A stretch of 64,000 bases of DNA, taken from the NCBI GenBank assembly GCA_000733355.1, contig JNVV01000031.1, forward strand, positions 284,501 through 348,500, written 5' to 3'. The notes under the pieces were generated by a model. It had not been told where the DNA came from, did not search any database, and saw only the letters and a program-made list of their open reading frames with translations. Below are positions 9,301-19,957 of the stretch, piece after piece (the first letter of the stretch is position 1; each line of letters opens with the position of its first letter). The DNA comes from Falciphora oryzae (lineage: Eukaryota > Ascomycota > Sordariomycetes > Magnaporthales > Magnaporthaceae). Both the position numbers and the translations under genes were made by a program.

Positions 9301-12195
9301 CCTGTGTGACCCTTCAGGCAGGGCGGACCCACCCCAAGCTCCCAGCACGGACTGTGCTTTCCTTCCTGGGCTTTTCCATTCTTTGCCGGCCGCCCCTTCC
9401 CTCGACTTCTGTCACTTTGTGAGCCGCCAAAGCCAGCGGCCAGGTCGCGGGATTTCCGCCAATGGATCCCCGCAACCCCTCCCCTCGCTGCCTTTTGATT
9501 GGGCTTCTCGCAAGCAAGCTCAACCCCGTCAGTCGCTGCCCCCAGATTTCCGCTTTGGTCGACTCACAGGCGCGAGTGCGGTCGCAACGCAGCGGCGGAC
9601 CAGGAGGCACGTCGCAGCGGCATCAGCAGCGGCAACCCAAGCGGCGCGCCGGCGCACACGCAGGGCCAGCTGGCATGACAGGCAGCAGACAGGCGGCAGG
9701 CTCGCAGTCATCATGGACCGCACCCACCACTGACTGGCCCATGCACCCGCATCAATCCAATCCCATCCACTGCCACCCGCTGCCCTTCATTGCCATCCAG
9801 TCCCTGCCGCCGCCGGTGCTGCTGCGCGCGTGGCCTGCAAGTGACCTCGGGTGGTGGTGCCATATGTGTCCTGCACACCGCGGCAAGGATCCGGATCCAC
9901 CTGACGCACACTCCCTCCTTGTTGGCCGCGACATGGGCAAACCGTGGCGGAACGCATCCGCAGACCGCCGCACCTTCTTGGCCGTGCGACATGACGCCCT
10001 GCCCGGCAAGCCCACCCGGGCGGATTCCCATTGTGCAGTCCTCCTGCCCATGCCATGCCCCCGGCCATGCCGTGCTCCTGAGCCACTGAGTACGGTACCC
10101 CGAGAACGAGAGCAGATATCTCGCCCACCAGGTGGATAGCCGGCCCAGGCCGCTCGACGCAGCCTGCTTTCCCATCCCTTGCCTTGTCTTATCTTGCCTC
10201 AATCGGGCTGGGCCACCCACAAGAAAAACGGTCTAGCACAAACACGGGTTCCATTTCGCCTGCCACCCCCTCTGCCTAGACTCTTCACTTTTCCCACTCA
10301 CTCTCTTTGCTTTTTCTGCTTCTTTTCTGCACTCTCCCCTTTCTTACTTCCTTTACTTTTTTCCTTTCATTGCTTTTTTTTACTCGCTATTTTTTCCTCT
10401 TCCTCCCTTCCCCCGTTTCCTTCTGTCGCCTGCATACGATGTGGCCCTCATTTTCCCACCCGCAATGTGCCGATCCCCGACCAAGCCAATCTCTCATTTT
10501 TCTTGTCTTTGCTTCTTTGCGGTCGGATCTCGCGATTCCGTTCGCCGACTTTGATCCTCCTTTTCTTTCTTACATCGCCGGATGGCAGCCACACTTGTCT
10601 GCCTGCCCCATCCCTGCCGTCATTATTACACACTGCTAACGGGATTTGTGATGTGATCAAACATGAGCCAACGTGCCAACATGCCTCCAAGCCCGACTGA
10701 GACAGTCATGTGGCCCAAGCCCTCTTCCACTGGCTTGCCTGAGCTGCTGCAGGCTCATCAGATGTATCACACCGGCTGGGGGTGTCTGCCTCCTATTGTC
10801 CGATCGTCACTTGTCGAAATCTTGCGCGAGGATCGCTTTCGCGAAGCCTTGCTTTTCGAGATACCCGCAGAAACGAGATGCCATCTTTCGCACCCCTCCA
10901 CAACTGGACCCGGGCGTCCCTACCAACCACCCGTCTCTGTTGGCAACCGCTTCTATTCGTTGGCTGACACGTCACGATCTGCGCCTCCCGGGGGCCTCTT
11001 CGGCAGGCAAAGAGGACAAGACAAAGGCGTCTTGTCTTGCGTCTACTTGACCAGCCTTCACGACCCTCGGGCTTTCCTGGCCCATCAGGGCCCCGACGGC
11101 TAGTCTGATGAGGCACTTTCAGCCCAACTGCTAGGTATCCTGCCCCTCATCCAGCCAGTCCTGCGTCACTAGCGTGCCCTCACCGGAGCCACAGCCGAGG
11201 CCCTGGCAGATGGGCCGCGCACCAGACGCTGCCACGCTGCCGAGATACGCGTGACGGAGCTAGCCGTAGGCGTGCATCTCGCGCCTCCCATGTCGTTCCT
11301 GCACTGTGAAGAGCGAGCAAAGGCCAGCCAGCCAGTCCAGGCCACGGATCGAAAGCCGCCCTGGCCTGCCTGCTATTGCACGCCCCAGCCCTTAATTCAC
11401 GCGCTCCCCCCCTGGCCGGAGACCGGCCCAGCCCCCTGATTGGGCAGTCCGAGACAACAGAAATTGGCCAAAACACACCCTGAACACGAGGTTTCCGGGT
11501 CACGATCTGTCCAACCAGCGGATCGAGATCATTTACCTGCGATGTTACGCTAGACCAAGTACATGGACTCGGGTTGACGGTATCAACGCCACCATTCCCA
11601 ACCCTCGGACTTGGACCCGTTCTAGCCCAGGTCAAACGAGCCAGTCACCCACGGCTTCCCCTCGCAAGGTCGCCTTTTCTTGGCTTAATTCCGTGCCCAA
11701 ATTAGACAATCTTTCTTGGCGCATTCATCTGCTGGCTGGTCGACGCTGAGAGGTATTCACCGCCCCCCTCCCCCCCCCTGAACAGCCGGTGACCAGCAGG
11801 AAGATTCTGGCAGGGGTGGTCGATCCCGGCTGGATACTCCTGCCTTCCAAGCAGAGCAGTCCCACCCCCAAATGAGTGATAACTGCCGCGCAATCCATCG
11901 ATGCCGGCCCGGTTGGTAACCGATAGGTTGGCTCACAATCCACTCGCTGCATCACGCAATGTCCTCCACGGTCTTTTATTTCTATATCTTGTATTGGTAT
12001 TGTTGCTAGGTAGTACGCAAGGACACATGAATAACCGAGACTCTGGGTTAAAGGTAGAGAACAAGACGTATCTAAACAACGAGGCAGGGTAAGCGAGAGC
12101 GAGGGGGAAAACGGGGAACGAAATAAAAAGCAAAAAAAAAAAAAAAAAAAAAGTGAAGCCAAGCTGCCAGCAAAGCATAGCATGTGCGAGGGTTA
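6301..12195. other. 5.9-kb gene-poor interval
   Basis: I see no convincing gene. Open frames exist on both strands but overlap each other, lack domain character and run through simple sequence: GGTG-rich DNA at 6720-6860, A tracts at 7855-7900 and 8690-8750, T tracts at 8870-8915, and a pyrimidine-rich block at 10250-10420 typical of fungal promoters or 5' UTRs. An ATG frame at 10663-11103 (146 codons) follows that block but has no recognisable features. RNA genes cannot be excluded. Confidence 0.45.
8214..8266. repeat. 12-bp tandem repeat, about 4 copies
   Basis: The unit is close to GTGAATGGATAC or ATGAATGGATAC; the copies differ mainly by A/G at one place. The 12-bp length keeps all three frames open (for example GYMN repeats). 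No gene around it is convincing. Confidence 0.85.
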
Positions 12196-12987
12196 TCAAT
12201 GACGGCCCCATCGCCGTAGGAGAATTCCCGGTAATCTCCTCAGACCCGGATCTCCGGAATCAACCGTCCGGCCTCTCTGCTGGCCGCTGCGCCCCTTATC
12301 TCCTCCACCCTGCTCCGTCAGCAGCCCCTGGTCCACGCCCACAACCACCAGCGAGGTCACGCTGCCTGCGGGGCTTGTGCACACAGTGCTTATGATGCTG
12401 CCGCCGCCGCCGCCGCCGATGCTGGTTCCGCCGCTTCCGACGCTTGTAATAGTTGCCGTAGTAGTGGTGGCGGTGGTAGCGGTCGTGGAACTCAGGGCGG
12501 ACGATGCGGTAACGAGGCTGACGCCACCGACGCTTATCTCGCTGCCTACGTCGCTGCTATTGGAGGACGAGTAATAATACCCGTCGTCGTCGTCGTCGTC
12601 GTCTCTGACCCCGTCCCCGTAGACGTCACCAGCGGCAGCAGCAGCAGGGTTCGCGACGAGGAGGTCACGGTCCGCCGCCGCCGCCGCCGTGGCGACGAGC
12701 AGCTCGGTCGCCATGGACTCGGCGAGCCCGAGGGCGACGTCGCGGCGCCTGGCCTGCGCGCGCCCCAGGCGCTGCTGCAGCTTTCCCCTGCAGCGCGCGC
12801 AGGGGCAGCACGGGTCCGCGTACTCGAGGTGCGCCGGGCGGAGCCGCTGCAGGCCGCGGCGGCAGGCGCCCGGGACGACGACGCCGCGCCGCTGGGCCTC
12901 GCGGCAGAGGAACGAGCGGCCGGGGACCGTGCGCGTGGTGCGGCCCGTGTACCGGCAGAAGCACTCGATCACTTCCGCCACGCACAT
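12196..12987 (-). CDS. Small protein with Cys-rich N-terminus, unknown function
   Basis: 263 codons from the ATG at 12987. The first ~65 residues hold nine cysteines with spacing suggestive of zinc binding: MC, ECFC, LC, AC, then PCCPCARC. This recalls small Cys-rich N-terminal modules in many uncharacterised ascomycete proteins. After it come an Ala-rich stretch, an acidic run of seven Asp, and Ser/Thr/Gly-rich low complexity. The last ~45 residues (after VVVGVDQG) look unlike the rest and could be read-through of an unrecognised intron, so the true 3' end is uncertain. The plus-strand frames here are shadows made by GC-rich triplet runs. Function is not known. Confidence 0.6.
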   Translation of the reverse strand: MCVAEVIECFCRYTGRTTRTVPGRSFLCREAQRRGVVVPGACRRGLQRLRPAHLEYADPCCPCARCRGKLQQRLGRAQARRRDVALGLAESMATELLVATAAAAADRDLLVANPAAAAAGDVYGDGVRDDDDDDDGYYYSSSNSSDVGSEISVGGVSLVTASSALSSTTATTATTTTATITSVGSGGTSIGGGGGGSIISTVCTSPAGSVTSLVVVGVDQGLLTEQGGGDKGRSGQQRGRTVDSGDPGLRRLPGILLRRWGRH

Positions 12988-15398
12988 GGCGATCCCTTGC
13001 CTTGTAGCAGCCCTCGAACACGACGGACTGTTGCCCGACTCTGAGGAGATGTTTTTTTATGTGGTTCTTTCCTTTGTTCTCTTTGTCCTTTTTTTTCCCC
13101 CTTGCCTGCCCTCTCCCGGTCAGGTTTTATGTATGTCCCTTGGCGACAAGAGCTCTTTGGCCCAGTGGGGCTCTGCAGTGTGTACAAGCGTATGATATAG
13201 CAAGTGTTGGGGGCTTCGACTGGCCCCGGGGTTTTCTTGGCGCTTCTTTGTCCTTCCCCAGGGGTGGCACTCGGGCGTCAGAATGTGACAAAGGAGCCTA
13301 TTGTGCAGCGGTGATACGTGAACAACGGTATTGTTATCGTCAAAGAAACGCTTTGTTCTCCCCTGTTTTGTATCTGTCGGCCATGTGAGCAGGAGTTGAA
13401 AGAGTGGGAAACGGAGGAGGGGGAAAGTGTCGTGTGAGAAGCAATGATGACCTCAAAACTTACGCGGTGCCTAGCTTTTGTGAAGCTCGGTCGAGGCGCC
13501 TAAATGGGAGGGGATCGGTGTGGGCGTAGGGGGTAATATTGCGCGGGCGCTCAAGGTTGTCGTGTGCCTCGGTTTGACGGTGAGGCGATGTGGCGGGCGG
13601 TGCTCTTGGTGATAGCCGAATCTGAAGCTCTATTGGCCCGCTGTGAGAGGCAAGGTGTGACGATGCCTTTTTTGGGCACGCTGCAGTCGTCGATGATCAA
13701 GTGACGACTTTTTTTTCAGGTCAGCGCTGCTGCACCTTGATGAGATGGGCGAGAATGAAGTGATAAAGAAAAAGGATATTCCAAAGTTGTGAATAAAGAC
13801 GAATGCGAATGGTATTAGCATGGTGGGATGAAGGTGTGGGCGATGCGAGGACGCCCGGGCAACGTGACGGGGAAGACGATCTCTATAATATAGGCGGACG
13901 ACAGGAAGGCCACCGACCCATCCCTCTTAGCTCTAGAGTCACGCCGCCGCCTTCACCGGTGGACGGATATCCAACCAAACAGGCCATGAGGGAATGGGAT
14001 AGGGGCATATCTGGCCACCCTTCACTCGACGCCGTGTTCCCATTCAAGGGGGCATCAAAGGAGCTGCCGGGCCCCTTGTGAGCTGCGGCTCCTTGTGACA
14101 ACTGCCCATTCGATTCCATGAGTAAGAGCGGGATGTCGGTCACAGCTCTCTCTGCGCCAGTCGCGGCTCTTTACGCCAGAGTCTTATCTCTCTCCTCTCG
14201 TTTGATTTTTCTTGCGCATAGCTCCAGGTTGTGTTGCCTACGGTGTTAGGCTGGGTGGCTTGTTGTGCCATGTACATGAGGTGTTTTTCAAGTGCAAATC
14301 TCCCCATGCCCCCGACCAGGCCTGGTGTTCGTGCTTGTGAACCCAGGAGGCAAGCGAGCCACCAGACTCTAGGCCCCCTGATCACAAGGACCCCTGCCAG
14401 AGGTTGGGGGATGATTTCTTTGTGGAAGCATAACACCGGTTTTTTTTTTCTTTTTTTCTCGCCTGCGCCCAGCCCAACCAGAACGTGGTCGATGTCGAGT
14501 CGAGTACCAAATGGCCCTAGGCTTGGCCGGGACCAATCTTTGAATGAGTTGCTGGCCACGGAGGGCGGGTCTGGTTTCCCCCATCGTCCCCCTTGGAGGT
14601 CATTCACGCCAAGACGAAAGAGAAGCCAACAGGTGAAGAGCAATGAAAACTGATGAGTAACCTGAGCTGTCCCATGTCACTTGTCAGACCAATGCAAATG
14701 GGCGAAAAATGACGCGTCCTCTGGCTGTGCCCTCGGGACGTCCGTGTTTCCCCGCGAGGCTATGAGCAAGAATCGTGTGAAAAGACGAGATACTAACTAG
14801 CCCTTGAAGAGAATCCAGTGAAACACCCGAACCCATGATGAGGAATGATGAAAGACGATGAGCGAGAGGTATTATGGTGTTTTTCTTTGTTCTCACTGTT
14901 TCCGAAAAAAAAAAAATAATAATAAAGAGAAAAGGAACTCCCCCGCTGGGAAAGACGTCAACTCCGATATAGCAAGTGGCAAGAGGTGCCAGAGGGCGGA
15001 GAATCGTGGTGGCCAATAAAATGATAGAGAACCCTGTCTGAGAAGACAACAAATACCCGTTAAGATAGAAAAAAGCCCAGAAAGTGCGACGGAGTATACT
15101 ACTCCTAGATTAGAGCCCAAGCAATTATCTGCTCCCTCCTATGGATCCTGTGCTGATGCGTGGTTGAAGTCGAGGAAGCTCCAAAGCGAGTGGGTCTGAC
15201 GAACGGCCCGTCAAAACGCCAAAGAAAAAAAAAAAAAAAAAAATCAAAAATCCCAGATCTCCTTGGCTAGCTACTTTTCCTTTTGACCCACGCTGATCCT
15301 CAATTTATTGTGCACAGCTAGTAATTTTTCCCAATTCCGGAAGCGACTTTGCCGCTGTCTATTACGGAGAGCAATTGCTCTCAACCCCGATGGCGGTC
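12988..15398. other. 2.4-kb intergenic region
   Basis: No gene is supported. The left part is promoter for the Cys-rich gene (pyrimidine-rich on plus at 13060-13110). The right part is the 3' flank of the zinc-finger gene, with A tracts at 14906-14920 and 15224-15243. Frames such as the one read leftward from 14643 have no domain features. Confidence 0.5.
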
Positions 15399-17869
15399 CT
15401 AGCCCATTCGGTTTGAGGAGACGAGACTCTGCCGGACGGCTGGTGGAAGCTCGGCGGGGATATCGTCGTTATCGTCATCATCGTCTTCCTCGTCCTCTTC
15501 ATCTTCGTCTCCAACGACCTCGACCGCGTTTACGTGGGTAGACTGGCCGCCTTCGGCGGGGGCAGGGTGGGGGCTGGCCACAGCGGCGGCCTCGGCCCCG
15601 ATCTGCGCTTCTAGATCAGGGGTGCCACTCGAGTCGCTGGCCGCCGCCGACACGCCTCGCGAAGCGGTACCGACGCTAGGCGAAATTTCGATCGGTGCAC
15701 TGGCCTGATGCTGCTGAGCAGGGGCTGGCTGTGCCGGTGGCGCCTGTGTGCCGATGTTGTGTGAGACCCGGGTGAGGCCAGTGCCATCACCGTCGATCCT
15801 GGGTCGCTTGGGGGCCTCCCCAACAGCGGCCTCGGCACCGTCGTCAGGCATCTCCCGTTTGACGGGGACGTTGACCGGTGCCCCGTCCTGCTGGAAAAAG
15901 GGCGCTGCAAAGGGCGATCCGCGCCTGCTGCTTGGGAATGGCGCGCTGCTGCCCATTTCGGCGGTTGTATCCATACGTTGGCGCTCAGCATCGATCTCGG
16001 CCTTTGTGCGGCGCTCTCGGAGCTTGACACCGTATTTTTTGCGGATGATAGACTGCTTGGTGCCGAAGCTGTTGCGCAGGCCGTCAAGCTTCATCCGGCG
16101 CTCATTCTGGTCCACAATGGCGTCGGCTGACTTGAAGCGTTCCGCGAACTGGATCTCGGCCTGACGGAGTTCTTCGTTCAGGGAGAGGCGCTGATCCTCC
16201 GTCAGGTGCGCATAGGGGTCTGCACCGCTGATGGTGCGGCCCAGCACGTTTGGCGTGCCCGACGATGGCGGCGTCGAGGCCACCGGCACGTACTTGGCCT
16301 GGGCCGCCGAGGCCAGCAAGGATCGTGCGGGCGACTGTGCCTGCGGCGAGCTGGCAACAACACCGCCGACGTGGCCGTGTGGGGTTTGAGCTGGGGCCGG
16401 AACGCCGAAGTCCCCACATACCTTGTTGTGAAAATGCTGTGGGGGTATGAGGACGGTTAGAATATGTGCGCTGCGACTAGCAGAGAGAGTGCGAGGAGTC
16501 GGGGCCGACCACGTACATATTGCAAGCCGATAGGGGTAGTGAAGCCCTGGCCACAGTACCGGCAGCAGTGCTTGAACCCTCCCGCGGTTGGTGGAACGCG
16601 GGTGCAAACAGCCTTGGAAGTGTGCTAGAACCGGAACGAGGGTCAGTGGGTGGGTGACAGCAGGGCCTGACGGGATCGGATCGAAGACACTGACATAATC
16701 GTACGTCGATCGCGCGGTAAAATGACGGTAGCACAGCTCGCAATTCCACTGCGTCGGCTCTTGTCGAGGCGCGGGTGCGCTGGGTGTTTGCGGCGGGCCG
16801 ACAGTGTGGTTCGGCGTGAAAATGGGAGGCGATACTGCGGGAACAGCAGGCTGGCCTGGATCCTCGTCGTCCTCGGCATCCTCAGCCTCGTAGCCCAGGC
16901 GCTCGGCGCGGCAGAGTGCGTTGATTAGTGGTTTAGCCTCGATAGTGCGCAGGCGTTTGTCCAGTGCCTTGTCAAGGAATTTGTGGGAGGCCTTGGCCAG
17001 GATGATGTCAGAGACAGTGTCGATATCCGCCTGGGAAAGATGTTCCAAAAGATCCACCATGCTGGATTTGACGAGCTTAGAGCCAAAGTCCCGGATGGCG
17101 CGTTTGAGCGTTGACGGGGTCGCGTTGTGGATTGTCGCGTTAAGCTTGCGCCCGGCCGTGTTAGTTTTTTTCTTTTTTTTTTGAGTGGCAGTCAAATACG
17201 AGCCGACGGGCGGGATAGACTTACAAGAAACGCCACGTGCGACTCGCTGCCAACGATGCACTTTTCCCAGTTGTCGCGCACAGCACGCCGCACTGCCTCG
17301 GGAAGCGACTGGTGGACCGCATAGCTCAGCCTGGCCACGTCGTCGTCGAACTTGGGATTGAGCGTGGCGTGATCAACGGTGGGCGAGGGGAAGCGGGACG
17401 GCGCCGCGTCGATCTTGGCGCCGGGGGGGTCCATGATTGTCGGCTTGTTGCGCGGCCGGCCCGGCATGCCCATCTTTCCAGGTGTTGACGGCGCCGGCGA
17501 CAGCGACGGAGGCAGCGACGGCATGGGGTTCTGGTGGTGGTGCGCCTGCGCCTGCGGCTGTGGCGGGATTGTGTGGTGGTGCATCATGTACTCGGGCGGA
17601 GGAGGCTGAGGAGACTGCTCCGTCGGCGCTGGCACGGGTATAGGTCGGGGCGGAGGAGGTACGAAGTCGACCGGCCTCGTGACCCGGACCGGCACGCCGT
17701 CGCCAACGTTGGGACCCCTCGCGACGTAAGTCTGCCAAAGACCAGGCGGGATAGCCTCAGCCGGGGACGTGGCGCTGATGCTGGACGTCGGAGTGGCTGC
17801 CTGCGACGTCTGGGGTGGCAGGTCTGAGGCCACGGGTGCTGGGAGGGGAGACTGTGTCGCTGTCGACAT
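15399..17869 (-). CDS. Nuclear C2H2/C2HC zinc-finger protein, four exons
   Basis: I infer exons at 17225-17869, 16695-17144, 16517-16612 and 15399-16436, joined by GT-AG introns that all fall between codons; the product is 742 aa starting MSTATQ. The N-terminal ~180 residues are Pro/His/Gln-rich. A helical region follows (LSYAVHQSLPEAVRRA, then LEHLSQADIDTVSDIIL). Two zinc-binding parts come next: CELC in exon 2, and CRYC-x12-H-x5-C assembled across exons 3 and 4 (ending HFHNKVC). Further on are a basic coiled coil with KKYGVKLRERR and a possible nuclear signal (PKRPRID), then a very acidic run near the end. A chromatin or transcription regulator is likely. A GTATGT right after HFHNK could be an alternative donor, but the frame reads through sensibly. 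Confidence 0.75.
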
Positions 17870-19503
17870 GCCTTCCGAGCCCCAACCAGGGTGAGTGGGT
17901 GGCTGCCCGTGTGTTCACAGCCTTCGGTCTATCTAGGGTGGTCTACGCTGCCCTCGGACGAGAGCTCCTCCTCCTGGGAACTGGTGCCAGTCAGCCACCC
18001 CAGCAGATGCCGATTTGGCCAAGCCAAGAGCCCGAATAATCGTCGACAAACACCCACGAGATGGAAGCTGTGCCGTTTTGCTGCCCTCGGCGCCTTCCGA
18101 ATCGGGCCTGACTCTCTGTAGTGTCTGGCTCCTTCCTCCACCAATTAAGCTGGGTGCGCGTCGTGGAGGAGGGCGACGCGTGCACAGGGCGCTACGCGTC
18201 GAGTCGTGTCCACTTTGTCGCCTGCTTGATCGGGATGCGCCGAGAAACAAAAGCCAGCTCAGCTTAGCCCTATAACTCCGGAGTCCGCAGGTTCAAAATT
18301 GACAAGAGGTTGAAAACGTAGGAACCCGCCAAATGAGCAGACGCCGTCGTCAAAGACTCGGGGTGAATCGAGACGCGCACGCTGTTCGCGACGGGAATCG
18401 ACCTGTGGCCAAAAATGTATGGGAAATGAAGAGACAAGGGGCGACTTTGCAAGGTGCAAAAACCTGCAACCGAACAGGGCGGTCGGGTTACTTTATTTTG
18501 CGCGTAATGTGGGCAGGTTAGGCGTAGTTAATTATCGTTAGCGTGGGGGAAAAGTTAGCGTGTTGCTCGTTACGACTCGGCATGGTGGGACCACGGCCGT
18601 GATTAGCCAAGCCACGTTTTATGTAATTATCCTGACGTACCGGACGAGATAAATTCGTCTCGTCGCGTTTCAGTAGTTCCCCACCCATGGATGCTGCGTG
18701 CATGCAGATTCTATTTGTCTCCCATCCTCTTTCGTTCATCGTGTCCTTCTCCGATCGTGGCAATGCATCATGTTGCTTGACACGACAGCTCCCGTGCAAC
18801 AAGCGAGAAGTGATTGCGCAGCCTCCTCTTGCGATCGAGACTCTCAAACAAAGAAGACGGGGACACGGGAGGGCCTCGGATCCCATGGCAATCTGCGGGC
18901 ACAATGCGCCGGCTAAACTTTTGAGATTAAGCGCAGCCCTAACCAGCAGGAAGCATACAGAGTTAAGGTTAAGCATTGGTATTGGGGGTCAATATATCCA
19001 AACTCCATGTACATTCGTGGGCGGTCTGGGCAGTGTTGTCAAACTTCCAATTGGCAACGGCCAAGACTGGTCGACCTGCTGCTGGCCACACAGGTCTCCT
19101 GGAATGCCAACCGCTGAAACGCACATCCACCTATCCATGCAACATTGGTTGGCGTTATTCGTTATAGGCGCGACCTGCCACTGCCTGCTCTCCCCAACGC
19201 AGAAAGTACAGTCCTACCTAGGTCGTCAGCCACGAAAACCTTTTTGCTTGACATCCCAAATGGGTTAGTAGGCATCGCCGCTCTAGCTCAGGGCCGCCTC
19301 ACCCCGGCTCCCGCTCTGTGATGCTCAGGGATCAAATCACCTCCACCACCCCTTCTGGCGGGATGCGCAGCGACCGTCCCCTGCCAACCAACAACGCCTC
19401 GCCCTTCCTCGAAACCCGCCAACTTTTACGCGATGCTTGCCGTGGATGAGAATCCTGCTGCCGCCGCCAAGAGGGGAGGGGACAAGTTAAAATTGGGCCC
19501 AGG

Positions 19504-19592
19504 GCCCGGTCTCTGGCACCCCCTCCATTCTTGACGTCCAGGCGCCCGGTTTCTGGCATCCCCTCAATTTCCTCGACGTCCAGGCGACCGGT
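19504..19592. repeat. ~44-bp tandem duplication
   Basis: Two adjacent copies running from CCGGTCTCTGGCACCCCCTC to GACGTCCAGGCG, then the start of a third (ACCGGTTCCCG). The copies differ by a few C/T changes and one short indel. Confidence 0.8.
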
Positions 19593-19633
19593 TCCCGACT
19601 ACGGCGCGGATGTCGCGCTGGTGTTGCCGGTGG

Positions 19634-19706
19634 TCCTGCCGCCTCTGCCGCCTCTACCATCTCTACCGTCTCTACCGCCCCTGCCGCCTCTGCCTCTGCC
19701 TCGCGT
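19634..19706. repeat. CCGCCTCTG-type minisatellite
   Basis: Imperfect 6- and 9-bp repeats built on GCCTCTACC and CCGCCTCTG. Polypyrimidine on the plus strand. Confidence 0.8.
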
Positions 19707-19957
19707 CTGCTGGGACCTGGGGCTTCAATCCCACGTCCATATTGTGATGATGATTGCGTTCAGCATTGATGGCGCATGTGGCAATCCGAACCCAGCGCAA
19801 GGGACCGCCAAGTTATACTGAAGCAGTTCACGGCCGGCTGGCGCCGTGAACACAATGCGATTCCCCGGAACACCACACTTTCGGTGACAAACGTGCGTCC
19901 ACGCTGTTCGGAGGACCAATCCACCCTAATCGCTGGACTGAACTAACTATTGCGACG

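Larger units (their letters stand above)
17870..19939. other. 2-kb intergenic region with tandem repeats
   Basis: The first few hundred bases are the promoter of the zinc-finger gene on the minus strand. No gene was recognised. Two short tandem repeats near 19.5-19.7 kb are listed separately. The sequence is somewhat AT-richer from 18500 on. Confidence 0.5.

Noticed and set aside
10663..11103. 146-codon ATG ORF after a pyrimidine-rich leader
   Set aside because: No domain or compositional support, with overlapping frames on both strands. Kept only as a remark in the intergenic entry.
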